From JALZAA01 sp035938395 (GTDB lineage Bacteria > Actinomycetota > Acidimicrobiia > IMCC26256 > JACDBD01): a DNA stretch of 59,954 nt. Below are positions 15,470 to 23,095 of the stretch, in pieces. The notes below the pieces were generated by a model. The model did not search any database. It was not told the DNA's origin and saw nothing but the letters and a program-made list of their open reading frames with translations. The position numbers and the translations under genes are program-made. The stretch spans positions 1 to 59,954 of the forward strand of contig DASZGY010000095.1 of assembly GCA_035938395.1 (NCBI GenBank), read 5' to 3'. How positions within the stretch are numbered: position 1 is the first letter of the stretch; each line of letters starts with the position of its first letter.

Positions 15470-16253
15470 CCACGCCCCGGTCCGCGCCCGGCCGGCCGGG
15501 TTTCTCGCCGACTGCATCGGCATTGCAACGCGATCGATCCGCGCCGTTCCGCGGGAGATCGAGTTCGTCGTGCCCGCGCTCGTGGTCCCGGTGTTCTTCT
15601 ACACGATCAACATCGGCGCGTTGGGGCCGCTCGCGGAGGCGAACACGGGCCTCGACTTCAAGGCCTTCCAGCTGCCGGTGGCGATCATCTTCGCCGTCAC
15701 CGGCCTGTCGCGCGCGAGCGCGCTCGTCACGGACATCCAGAACGGCTACTTCGACCGGCTGCTCATGACGCCGATCCGGCGGCTGTCACTGCTGCTCGGG
15801 CTGATGATGGCCGACCTCGTCCTGATCACCACGCTGTCCATCCCCGTGGTCATCATGGGATTCATCGTCGGCGTGCGCTTCGAGACCGGGGCACTCGGCG
15901 TCTTGATCTTCATCCTGATGGCGGGCCTGTGGGGGCTCGCGTTCACGGGCTTCCCGTACGCGATCGCGCTCAAGACCGGGAACCCTGCCGCCGTCAACAC
16001 CAGCTTCATCCTGTTCTTCCCGTTCGCGTTCCTCACCACGTCGTTCCTGCCGCTCGACAACCTCAGCGGGTGGCTCCAGACGATCGCCCGGTGGAACCCG
16101 GTGACGTACCTGCTGGCGAGCATGCGTTCGTTGTTGTACGGCGGTTGGGACTTCTACGACATCGGGGTCGGGCTCCTCGCGATCGGCATCGTCGGCACGG
16201 TGAGCATGACGCTCGCGTTCGCCGCGCTGCGGGGCCGCTTGAAGCGGGGCTGA
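15450..16253 (+). CDS. ABC-2 type transporter permease
   Basis: 267 residues with about six membrane segments, starting after a 35-residue cytosolic N-terminus. Features of ABC-2 exporters include the IQNGYFDRLLMTPIRR coupling stretch (about 91-106) and FFPFAFLTTSFLPLDNLSGWLQTIARWNPVTY near residue 190-220, seen in DrrB-like permeases. The GTG start is inside the end of the ATPase gene and has its own AGGAGG ribosome site, so the two subunits are coupled. The transporter would be a dimer of each subunit. Confidence 0.9.
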   Translation: MTTATLDHAPVRARPAGFLADCIGIATRSIRAVPREIEFVVPALVVPVFFYTINIGALGPLAEANTGLDFKAFQLPVAIIFAVTGLSRASALVTDIQNGYFDRLLMTPIRRLSLLLGLMMADLVLITTLSIPVVIMGFIVGVRFETGALGVLIFILMAGLWGLAFTGFPYAIALKTGNPAAVNTSFILFFPFAFLTTSFLPLDNLSGWLQTIARWNPVTYLLASMRSLLYGGWDFYDIGVGLLAIGIVGTVSMTLAFAALRGRLKRG

Positions 16254-16275
16254 GGGTCTCCGCAGCCCGGACCTC

Positions 16276-16740
16276 GTGCCTCCCGCGTTCGACTACGACC
16301 GGTCGTTTGCATTCGCGGTCTCACCCGAGACGTTCTGGTCGACGGTGTCGCGCACCGAGTGCTACCCGGCGTGGTGGTCGTGGTTGCGTGAGTTCGAGAG
16401 CGAGGGCCTGCAAGACGGCGCGCACACGGAATGCGTGATCCAGGCGCCGCTGCCGTACGCGTTGCGCGTCGGGATCGACGTCGAACAAGTGGTCCGACCC
16501 GAGCGGGTGGAGACCCGCGTCACGGGTGACCTCGAGGGCCCGGCGCGGTTGGAGATCACGCCGACGGCGTCGGGATGCGCGGCACGGCTCGTCTGGTCGC
16601 TGGAGGTGCGCGAGCCGTGGCTCGCGCGCATCGCGCGCGTCACCCGTCCGGTCCTCACGTGGGCGCACGACCGCGTGATCAGCAGCGGCGTGCGCCAGTT
16701 CGAACGCGTCGCGCTCAGGGACGCCGCCCCGTCCGGCTGA
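16276..16740 (+). CDS. SRPBCC (START-like) family protein
   Basis: 154 residues, GTG start 22 bases after the permease. The N-terminus (FDYDRSFAFAVSPETFWSTV, then TECYPAWWSWLREFE) is the typical opening of a polyketide-cyclase/START-like domain, and the C-terminus is an amphipathic helix (VTRPVLTWAHDRVISSGVRQF). These domains bind hydrophobic ligands in a deep cavity. Following the ABC genes it may handle the same compound, which is inference. The 3' end overlaps the convergent next gene by 26 bases. Confidence 0.8.
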   Translation: MPPAFDYDRSFAFAVSPETFWSTVSRTECYPAWWSWLREFESEGLQDGAHTECVIQAPLPYALRVGIDVEQVVRPERVETRVTGDLEGPARLEITPTASGCAARLVWSLEVREPWLARIARVTRPVLTWAHDRVISSGVRQFERVALRDAAPSG

Positions 16741-17137
16741 CGACCGCCCCGACGAGTGCACCGAACGCGACGTGATCGGCGACCTGCGGCAGGGTGGGCA
16801 GTGCGCGGATGCGGGGCCAGCGGCGGCCGAGCACGCCGAGGTCGAGGCCGGCGATGGCGAGGCCGGCGAGTGTGCCCCACACGACCGCTCGCCGCCGGGG
16901 GAGGACGACCGCGAGCACGACGCCCCAGCCGAGCGAGATCGCGCCGTGGGCGACCACGCCCGCGGCCGCCAGCGTGGCCGGCGCGGCGTCGTCCGGGCAG
17001 AGCAGTGTGCCCGCGGCCCGGATCGCCTCGACGGGAGAGCGGCCGGTCGCCACCGCGTGCAGGGTCGAGGGCGCGCCGCTCAGCACGCCCGCGACCGCGC
17101 CGGCCCGCAGGCCGGCTCGGAGGTAGGACGTGTCCAT
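16715..17137 (-). CDS. Small membrane protein of unknown function
   Basis: About 140 residues from ATG 17137. Four hydrophobic segments (about 8-24, 50-68, 70-85 and 115-130) separated by short Arg-rich loops. No family recognised. The ATG sits in TCCATGGA, which also contains a possible ATG of the divergent NuoF-like gene, so the 5' ends of the two genes touch or overlap depending on which NuoF start is used. Confidence 0.6.
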   Translation of the reverse strand: MDTSYLRAGLRAGAVAGVLSGAPSTLHAVATGRSPVEAIRAAGTLLCPDDAAPATLAAAGVVAHGAISLGWGVVLAVVLPRRRAVVWGTLAGLAIAGLDLGVLGRRWPRIRALPTLPQVADHVAFGALVGAVVSRTGRRP

Positions 17138-17171
17138 GGACGACAATGATGCCGACCACGAAGGGAGCACC

Positions 17172-18554
17172 GTGCCCGTCCTGCTGCCGGACCAGCCCCT
17201 GACCTCGCTCGACGAGTACATCGACGGCTTCGACGGCGGCCAGGGCCTGGTGCAGGCGCGAGAGCTGGGTCCTGCGGGCATCGTCGACACGATCGAGCGC
17301 TCCGGGCTGCGCGGGCGCGGCGGCGCCGGATTCCCGACCGGACGCAAGTGGGCGTCGATCCTGGCCGGCGGTCCCGAGGTCGGTGACCGCTACGCGGTCG
17401 CCAACGGCGCCGAGGGCGAGCCCGGGACGTTCAAGGACCGTACGCTCATGCGCCGCAACCCGTACCAGGTCGTGGAAGGGCTCGCGATCTCAGCGGCGAC
17501 GGTCGGCGCGGTGGGCGCGTACCTGGCGGTGAAGGCGTCGTTCGAGCCCGAGATCGAGGCGTTGACCCGTGCGCTCCGGGAGATGAGCGAGGCGGGGTTG
17601 GTTGGCGACGTGCCGATCACGCTCGTGACCGGGCCCGAGGAGTACCTGTTCGGCGAGGAGAAGGCGCTGCTCGAGGTGATCGAGGGGGAGGATCCGCTCC
17701 CGCGCCTGTTCCCGCCCTACATCTACGGCCTGTTCACCTCGATGCCGCAGATGGGGTGGTCGGCGGGCGTCGACCTCTCGTCGGACGGCGTGGCCGTGCC
17801 CAGCTCGAACCCGACGCTCGTGAACAACGTGGAGACGCTCGCCAACGTCGTGCCGATCCTGGGCCGGGGTGCCGACTGGTACCGGAGCATGGGCACGGCG
17901 CAGTCGCCGGGCGTCGCGATCGCGACCGTCGTCGGCGACGTACAGCACGCAGGAGTAGCCGAGCTCGAGCTCGGCGAGGCGCTGGGAAGCGTGATCGAGC
18001 GCGTAGGTGGCGGCCCGAGCGCCGGGCGCTCGATCAAGGCTGTGCTGTCGGGCGTCGCCAGCGGTGTGATCCCTGCACGTGCCCTCGACGTGCCCGTGAG
18101 CTACGAAGGCTTGGCGGCGATCGACAGCGGCCTCGGGTCGCTCGGCTTCATCGTGTACGACGACACCGCCGACATGGTCGCGGTGTCGCGCACGGTCTCG
18201 CGGTTCCTGTACGTGGAATCGTGCGGCCAGTGCCCGGCGTGCAAGTTCGGGACGGGTGAGGTCACCGCGTACCTCGACAACATCGCCAAGGGTGAAGGGA
18301 CCGACCACGACGTCGAGGTCATCGGCGCCCGCCTCGACACCGTCACCGACGCCAACCGCTGCTTCCTCGGCGCCCAGGAGCAGGCGCTGATCGGAAGTCT
18401 GCTGCGCGAGTTCCCGGAGGAGTTCGCCGCCCACCTCGAGGGCGCGCCGCCGGCGCCGGTGGTCCCGATCGCGAAGCTCGTCGACATCCGCGACGGCGTC
18501 GCGATCTACGACGATCGTCAGGCGCGCAAGCGACCCGACTGGACGTACGCGTAA
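17172..18554 (+). CDS. NuoF-like NADH-binding flavoprotein, outside a nuo operon
   Basis: 460 residues from GTG 17172, chosen because GAAGGGAG lies about five bases upstream; GTG 17130 and ATG 17136 are longer options. It has the FMN/NADH fold of complex I 51-kDa subunits: SGLRGRGGAGFPTGRKW (about 40-56), NGAEGEPGTFKDR (about 77-89), PTLVNNVETLANV, then the iron-sulfur site ESCGQCPACKFGT with a later Cys in NRCFLG. NuoE, NuoG and other nuo genes are absent around it, so it may act with another partner, as in formate-dehydrogenase or hydrogenase diaphorases. The usual Asp before Glu in the NADH-site motif is Ala here. Confidence 0.8.
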   Translation: MPVLLPDQPLTSLDEYIDGFDGGQGLVQARELGPAGIVDTIERSGLRGRGGAGFPTGRKWASILAGGPEVGDRYAVANGAEGEPGTFKDRTLMRRNPYQVVEGLAISAATVGAVGAYLAVKASFEPEIEALTRALREMSEAGLVGDVPITLVTGPEEYLFGEEKALLEVIEGEDPLPRLFPPYIYGLFTSMPQMGWSAGVDLSSDGVAVPSSNPTLVNNVETLANVVPILGRGADWYRSMGTAQSPGVAIATVVGDVQHAGVAELELGEALGSVIERVGGGPSAGRSIKAVLSGVASGVIPARALDVPVSYEGLAAIDSGLGSLGFIVYDDTADMVAVSRTVSRFLYVESCGQCPACKFGTGEVTAYLDNIAKGEGTDHDVEVIGARLDTVTDANRCFLGAQEQALIGSLLREFPEEFAAHLEGAPPAPVVPIAKLVDIRDGVAIYDDRQARKRPDWTYA

Positions 18555-18558
18555 GGCC

Positions 18559-18783
18559 TCACGCGAGCGCGACCAGGGTCACGACGCCGCCGATCAGGAT
18601 GACCGCGCCGACGAACAGCGCCGTCCACCGCACCCAGACCGGCGTACGCCCGAGGCCCACGGTGTCGGCGACCGCGCCGCGCTCCCGGCGCTGCTCGGCG
18701 CGAGCGGCGTTGCGCGTCCCGACCTTGGGGAGATGCTGGCGCTGCCCGCCCTTCCGACTGCGCTTCTCACCCCGGCTGCCCAT
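18559..18783 (-). CDS. Small basic single-span membrane protein
   Basis: 74 residues. The first half is very basic and hydrophilic (Lys/Arg-rich up to about residue 38), and the C-terminus is one membrane helix (about 52-73). No family recognised. Such small proteins with a positively charged cytosolic tail are common in actinobacteria. Its stop lies four bases from the convergent NuoF-like stop. ATG start at 18783; the repeat copy B begins 23 bases upstream. Confidence 0.55.
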   Translation of the reverse strand: MGSRGEKRSRKGGQRQHLPKVGTRNAARAEQRRERGAVADTVGLGRTPVWVRWTALFVGAVILIGGVVTLVALA

Positions 18784-18805
18784 TCGGATGACCCTAGCAA
18801 CGCAC

Positions 18806-18873
18806 TAGCGTCCACCGCGGTGGCGGCGGCTTTGCCGACCGCCGCCGCAAAGCCGGAGCTTGCGACGGCGAAC
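18806..18873 (+). repeat. Dispersed GC-rich repeat, copy B
   Basis: Same family as 880-942. It contains the best hairpin of the three copies: GGCTTTGC (18828-18835) and GCAAAGCC (18847-18854), perfect eight-base arms, plus a perfect 12-base palindrome CCACCGCGGTGG (18812-18823). The shared 3' core runs to the last bases before the AAGGAG ribosome site of the exonuclease gene. It fills almost all of the divergent gap. Confidence 0.6.
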
Positions 18874-18885
18874 AAGGAGCGTTTC

Positions 18886-19764
18886 GTGCGCGTGCATCTC
18901 GTCGACGGCACCTACGAGCTGTTCCGGTACTACTTCGCGCTGCCCGGCCATGTCGACGACGACGGGATGGAGGTCGACGCCGTGCGCGGCGTGCTCGGCT
19001 CGACACTCGCGTTGCTCGAGGAGGGCGCCACGCACGTCGGCGTGGCCACGGACCACGTCATCGAGTCGTTCCGCAACGACATGTGGCCGGGCTACAAGAC
19101 GAGCGCAGGCATCGAGCCGGAGCTCCTGGCGCAGTTCCCGCTGCTCGAGGACGCGCTCCGCGCCCTCGGGGTGACCGTGTGGGCGATGGTCGACCTCGAA
19201 GCGGACGACGCCCTCGCGGCCGCCGCACGGACCGCCGCCGAGGACCCACGCGTCGAGCAGGTGGTGATCTGCACGCCGGACAAGGACCTCGCCCAATGCG
19301 TCGTCGACCCGCGTGTCGTGCAACTCGACCGGCGGCAACGACGCCTCTTCGACGAGGCGGCGGTGCGCGAGAAGTTCGGGGTGCCGCCGGCATCCATCCC
19401 GGACTGGCTCGCGCTGGTCGGCGACAACGCCGACGGCTTCCCGGGCCTCCCGGGATGGGGCGCGAAGTCGGCGGCGTCGGTGCTGGCGCGCTACGGCCAT
19501 CTCGAGCAGATCCCCGCCGACGCGAGCACCTGGGACGTGACGGTGCGCGGCCCGACGAAGCTCGCAGCCACGCTCGGCGACGGGCAGAAAGAGGCCATGC
19601 TGTTCCGCGACCTCGCCACGCTGCGCGCCGACGCCCCGGTCGGCGCCGTGGACGACTGGCGCTGGCGCGGGCCGCGTCCCGAGCTCGAGCCGTTGTCCGA
19701 GCGCCTCGGCGCGCCCGAGCTGCTCGCACGGGCGCGGAAGGCCGCCGAGGGGAGGGAGTCGTGA
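18886..19764 (+). CDS. 5'-3' exonuclease (polymerase I nuclease-domain type)
   Basis: 292 residues from GTG 18886, preceded by AAGGAG at a good distance. It is a stand-alone version of the DNA polymerase I 5' nuclease/FEN domain. It has HLVDGTYELFRYYF (about 4-17), FRNDMWPGYK, then the acidic cluster LEADDALAA (about 105-113), CTPDKDLAQ (about 128-136) and the helix-hairpin-helix VGDNADGFPGLPGWGAKSA (about 180-198). It would remove RNA primers or flaps. It is coupled to the following enoyl-CoA hydratase by a GTGA overlap, an odd functional pairing. Confidence 0.85.
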   Translation: MRVHLVDGTYELFRYYFALPGHVDDDGMEVDAVRGVLGSTLALLEEGATHVGVATDHVIESFRNDMWPGYKTSAGIEPELLAQFPLLEDALRALGVTVWAMVDLEADDALAAAARTAAEDPRVEQVVICTPDKDLAQCVVDPRVVQLDRRQRRLFDEAAVREKFGVPPASIPDWLALVGDNADGFPGLPGWGAKSAASVLARYGHLEQIPADASTWDVTVRGPTKLAATLGDGQKEAMLFRDLATLRADAPVGAVDDWRWRGPRPELEPLSERLGAPELLARARKAAEGRES

Positions 19765-20561
19765 CGACCGTCCGCCGCGAGCCCGTCCGCGAAGGCATCA
19801 CGCTCCTCACGCTCGACCGGCCCGAGCGGCTGAACGCGATGAGCCGGGAGCTCGTCCACGATCTGCACGAGGCGCTCGACGCCGTCGAGGGCGACCGCGA
19901 ATGCCGGGTCGCGATCCTCACCGGCGCGGGGCGCGGGTTCTGCGCCGGCCTCGACCTCAAGGAGACCGGCGACATCGCCGCCGAAGCCGGGGGAGGGCCG
20001 GCGGCTGGGATGCGCAGCCAGCAACAGATCGCGTCGCTCGTGACCCAGCTGCGCGGTCTGTCGAAGCCGGTGATCGCGGCCGTGAACGGACCAGCCACCG
20101 GCGGCGGCTTGGCCCTCGCGCTGGCGTGCGACGTGCGCGTCGCCGCCGAGAGCGCGCGCTTCAACGTCGCGTTCATCCGAGTCGGCTTGTCGGGGTGCGA
20201 CATCGGCGTCAGCTACCTGCTGCCGCGCCTGGTCGGGGCGTCGCGGGCGTTCGAGCTCATGCTGACCGGCCGCATGGTCGAAGCAGCCGAGGCCGACCGC
20301 ATCGGGCTCGTGTCGAGGGTCGTGCCGGACGGACAGGTCGTCGACACCGCGCTCGAGACGGCCGAGCTGATCCGGGCCAACAGCCCCTTCGGCGTCTGGA
20401 TGACGAAGGAAGTGATGTGGAGCAACCTGGAAGCGGGGAGCCTCCAAACCGCCATCGACCTCGAGAACCGCACCCAGCTTCTCTCGAGCCACACCGGAGA
20501 CATGCGCGAGGCGCTCGCTGCGTTCCTCGAGAAGCGGCCGCCGAACTTCTCGGGCCGGTAG
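19761..20561 (+). CDS. Enoyl-CoA hydratase/isomerase family protein
   Basis: 266 residues. The crotonase signature is clear: ILTGAGRGFCAGLDLKE (about 52-68), KPVIAAVNGPATGGGLALALACDVRVAA (about 99-126, forming the CoA-thioester oxyanion hole) and the NVAFIRVGLSGCDIGVSYLLPRLVG stretch. The residue that would be the second catalytic Glu in hydratases is replaced in SGCDIGVS, so it may be an isomerase or a different crotonase activity. It overlaps the exonuclease by 4 bases and precedes an SDR gene by 25 bases, which points to fatty-acid-type metabolism. Confidence 0.85.
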   Translation: MTTVRREPVREGITLLTLDRPERLNAMSRELVHDLHEALDAVEGDRECRVAILTGAGRGFCAGLDLKETGDIAAEAGGGPAAGMRSQQQIASLVTQLRGLSKPVIAAVNGPATGGGLALALACDVRVAAESARFNVAFIRVGLSGCDIGVSYLLPRLVGASRAFELMLTGRMVEAAEADRIGLVSRVVPDGQVVDTALETAELIRANSPFGVWMTKEVMWSNLEAGSLQTAIDLENRTQLLSSHTGDMREALAAFLEKRPPNFSGR

Positions 20562-20586
20562 TCGCAAACCCACGGAGGGGATCGTG

Positions 20587-21345
20587 ATGGGACTCGAAGG
20601 CAGGGTGGCGCTGGTGACCGGAGGAGGCCGGGGGATCGGCCGGGCCGTCTCGCTGGCGCTGGCCGAGGACGGCGCCGATGTCGCGATCAACTACCGCCGT
20701 GACGAGCAAGCCGCCGCCGATACGGTCGCCAAGGTCGAGAAGCTCGGACGCCGGGCGGAGAAGTACCACGCATCGGTCGACTCGTGGGAGGAGGACGAGG
20801 CGATGGTCGCTGCCGCTCTCTCCGACTTCGGCGCCATCGACATCCTCGTCAACAACGCCGGCATTGCGAGCCGCGGCCACTCGGTCGTGAACACCGACCC
20901 GGCGGAGTTCGAGCGCGTGTGGCGCATCCACACGTTCGGTTCGTTCGCGCTGGCCAAGCTCGTGCTCCCGGGCATGCGGGAACGGCCTCGGGGCGACATC
21001 GTCATGGTGTCGAGCAACGCGACCGTGCACATGGCGGGGTGGTCGTCTCCGTACAACGTGGCGAAGGCAGGGCTCGAGGCACTCGCGCGGACGCTGGCGA
21101 AGGAGGAGCGCCGCAACAACGTGCACGTCAACGTGGTCGCACCCGGTCTGGTGGAGACCGAGATGGGGCGTCGGCTGGTGAAGGGCGCGATGGGCGTCGA
21201 CGACATCGCCACCCTGAACGAGGGCGCGGCGTTCGGCCACGTCTGCACGCCCGAGGAAGTGGCCGACGTGGTCCGCTTCCTGGTCTCGGACGCCGCCGGG
21301 TACCTCACCGACCAGAAGGTCACGGTCGACGGCGGCACCTTCTGA
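20587..21345 (+). CDS. Short-chain dehydrogenase/reductase (FabG-like)
   Basis: 252 residues from ATG 20587 (GTG 20584 also possible), with GGAGGGG upstream. The NAD(P) motif TGGGRGIG (about 11-18), NNAG (about 88-91), catalytic Ser in VMVSSNATVH and YNVAK (about 156-160) are intact, and the C-terminal YLTDQKVTVDGGTF is typical. It would reduce a 3-oxoacyl or similar keto group or oxidise the alcohol. It probably works with the preceding enoyl-CoA hydratase in a lipid-degradation or modification route; the exact substrate is not readable. Confidence 0.88.
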   Translation: MGLEGRVALVTGGGRGIGRAVSLALAEDGADVAINYRRDEQAAADTVAKVEKLGRRAEKYHASVDSWEEDEAMVAAALSDFGAIDILVNNAGIASRGHSVVNTDPAEFERVWRIHTFGSFALAKLVLPGMRERPRGDIVMVSSNATVHMAGWSSPYNVAKAGLEALARTLAKEERRNNVHVNVVAPGLVETEMGRRLVKGAMGVDDIATLNEGAAFGHVCTPEEVADVVRFLVSDAAGYLTDQKVTVDGGTF

Positions 21346-21444
21346 CAGCCGCTGACGGCGAAATCAGCCGGCGGACGTCGAGGACGCGCCGTCGGCTCCG
21401 ACGTCTCCCGTGACGGCACGACACGCGATCAGGAGGACGGATCA

Positions 21445-22005
21445 GTGAGGAAGCTCATCTCGTTCATGGTGGTGACCCTCGACGGCTACTACGAGGGGCC
21501 CGACGGAGAGTTCGACTGGCCGAACGTCGACGACGAGTTCAACGAGTTCGCGATCAGTCAGCTGAACGACATCGACACGCTGGTGTTCGGACGGGCGACG
21601 TACGAGGGCATGGCGAGCTACTGGCCGACCCCAGCTGCGCTCGAAGACGACCCGGCCATCGCCGACCGGATGAACGGCATTCGCAAGGTTGTGCTCTCGA
21701 GCACGCTCGACACCGCCGAGTGGCGGAACTCGACGCTGGTCAAGGGAAGCGCCGCCGAAGCGATCGCGGAGCTCAAGCAGCAGCCGGGCAAGTACCTGGC
21801 GATCTTCGGGAGCCCCACGCTGACGGCAAGCCTCATCGAGCAGGGCCTCGTCGACGAGCTGCGGGTGATGGTGCATCCGATCCTGTTGGGCGCGGGCAAG
21901 TCGCTGTTCGGGGCGCTGCACCACCGAGTCCCGGTCGAGCTCGAGAGGACGACCGTCTTCAGCTCGGGCAACGTCCTGCTCCACTACCGACCCGCGACGC
22001 GATGA
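21445..22005 (+). CDS. Dihydrofolate-reductase-like (RibD C-terminal) family protein
   Basis: 186 residues, GTG start with CAGGAGGA upstream. The opening MRKLISFMVVTLDGYYEGPDG and the middle LVFGRATYEGMASYW (about 45-60), followed by KVVLSSTLD and LAIFGSPTLTASLIEQGLVDEL, match the small dihydrofolate-reductase-fold family (YwjB/YyaP type). The family binds NADPH; the substrate is usually unknown and it is not the housekeeping folate enzyme. A 99-base gap separates it from the SDR gene. Confidence 0.82.
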   Translation: MRKLISFMVVTLDGYYEGPDGEFDWPNVDDEFNEFAISQLNDIDTLVFGRATYEGMASYWPTPAALEDDPAIADRMNGIRKVVLSSTLDTAEWRNSTLVKGSAAEAIAELKQQPGKYLAIFGSPTLTASLIEQGLVDELRVMVHPILLGAGKSLFGALHHRVPVELERTTVFSSGNVLLHYRPATR

Positions 22006-22066
22006 GTTTCGGCGTTCGTCGGGGTCAGAGAGCGTGAGGACTCCGAGGACCCGGAAGAGGACGCAA

Positions 22067-22378
22067 ATGCGAACCGTCGTCGTGCGCTACGAGACCAAGC
22101 CCGACCGGGCAGACGAGAACCAACGGCTGGTCGAGAAGGTGTTCGCCGAGCTGGCCGCGCGTCGGCCCGACAATTTCCGGTACGCGACCTTCCGGCTGGA
22201 GGACGGGGTGAGCTTCGTCCACGTCGTGACCGAGACCGACGACGGCTCGAACTCGATCCCGCTCACCGAGATCGCCGCGTTCCGCGAGTTCCAGCGCGAG
22301 ATCGCCGACCGTTGCGCGGTGCAGCCCGTCCCGAGTGGCGCGACGGTCGTCGGCGCGTACGGGTTCTTCCCCGACTGA
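22067..22378 (+). CDS. Small protein resembling antibiotic-biosynthesis-monooxygenase (ABM) fold
   Basis: 103 residues from ATG 22067, with GAAGAGG eight bases upstream. The pattern MRTVVVRYETKPDRADENQRLVEKVFAEL, then FRYATFRLEDGVSFVHVVTE and FREFQREIADRC is the strand-helix-strand order of dimeric ABM/ferredoxin-like proteins, which often carry stand-alone oxygenase or stress functions. The fold is inferred from pattern only. It lies in the same direction as the previous gene and convergent with the next. Confidence 0.65.
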   Translation: MRTVVVRYETKPDRADENQRLVEKVFAELAARRPDNFRYATFRLEDGVSFVHVVTETDDGSNSIPLTEIAAFREFQREIADRCAVQPVPSGATVVGAYGFFPD

Positions 22379-22392
22379 GCGATCGCGCTCGG

Positions 22393-22899
22393 TCAGAACC
22401 GAAAGCGCGTGTGGCTGTACTCGCCTTTGGCGAACGCGTAGGCCGTGACGGGGGCAACCTCGAACACCCACGCTTCGCCGGGCCCGTGGTGGAACGCGCC
22501 GTCGCGCACCTCGAAGCGCCACTCGCTGCCGTACTTCGCCACATAGGCGTCGGCGATGCGCTGCAGCTCGGCGTCGTTGCTCACCTTGACCGCGTCGCCC
22601 TCGACGACGAGGTCCACGCCTTCGTGCAGCGCGTTGCACCCGGTCATCAGGATGCAGTGCGGGTTGCCGGCAATGTTCTTGGCCTTCTGCTCCTCAGGAC
22701 CTGTGCAGAAGTACAAGGCGTCGCCCAGCAAAAGGGCCAACAACGGGGTGGTGTGCGGCCGTCCGTCCGGCCGTACCGTCGTCACCCAGAACAGCTCCGC
22801 CTCCTCGAGCCGCTTCCGCGCCTCCGGCCAGAGGGACGCGGCGGCGCCCTCGTCGCCGTACCGGGGATCCAGCTCGGTCACGGGATCGTTGCGAGGCAT
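22393..22899 (-). CDS. Pyridoxamine 5'-phosphate oxidase family protein
   Basis: 168 residues from ATG 22899, chosen over an upstream GTG because GAAAGGA lies at the right distance. The split-barrel flavin-binding pattern is visible: FWVTTVRPDGRPHTTPLL (about 45-62), LYFCTGPEEQKAKNIAGNPHCILMTG (about 70-95), and a C-terminal WVFEVAPVTAYAFAKGEYSHTRFRF. Members use FMN or cofactor F420; the window encodes FbiC for F420, so F420 is possible. A perfect 18-base palindrome lies 57 bases upstream (22956-22973). Confidence 0.82.
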   Translation of the reverse strand: MPRNDPVTELDPRYGDEGAAASLWPEARKRLEEAELFWVTTVRPDGRPHTTPLLALLLGDALYFCTGPEEQKAKNIAGNPHCILMTGCNALHEGVDLVVEGDAVKVSNDAELQRIADAYVAKYGSEWRFEVRDGAFHHGPGEAWVFEVAPVTAYAFAKGEYSHTRFRF

Positions 22900-22955
22900 C
22901 GCGCGGTCCTTTCGCTTCGTCACGGCTGGTAGGGATACGACCTCACGCCCCGCAG

Positions 22956-22973
22956 GAACTCACCGATGAGTTC
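22956..22973. promoter_or_regulatory. Perfect palindrome, probable repressor operator
   Basis: GAACTCACCGATGAGTTC: seven-base arms GAACTCA and TGAGTTC around CCGA. The 7-4-7 layout is typical of TetR-family operators and is the same as that of the palindrome at 29287-29304, with a different sequence. It sits 57 bases upstream of the oxidase-type gene on the minus strand. Confidence 0.45.
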
Positions 22974-23020
22974 GCGGCTCACGACCCGTGCTGACGGAAA
23001 GCCGCTCCCAAGGAGGAACC

Positions 23021-23095
23021 ATGGGCGCCCGCCGGCGGCTGAGACCGTGCCCGACGACGAGGCGCGGAGTCACGCCCAACCGTGGGCGCGGATGA
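23021..23095 (+). other. Very strong ribosome site with a 24-codon open frame
   Basis: AAGGAGGA four bases before ATG 23021 is an ideal ribosome site. The frame that follows is only 24 codons (Arg/Pro-rich, MGARRRLRPCPTTRRG...) and ends inside the 3' end of the convergent amidohydrolase gene. It could be a tiny expressed peptide, or the 5' remnant of a gene cut off by a rearrangement. No homologue is recognised. Confidence 0.25.
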
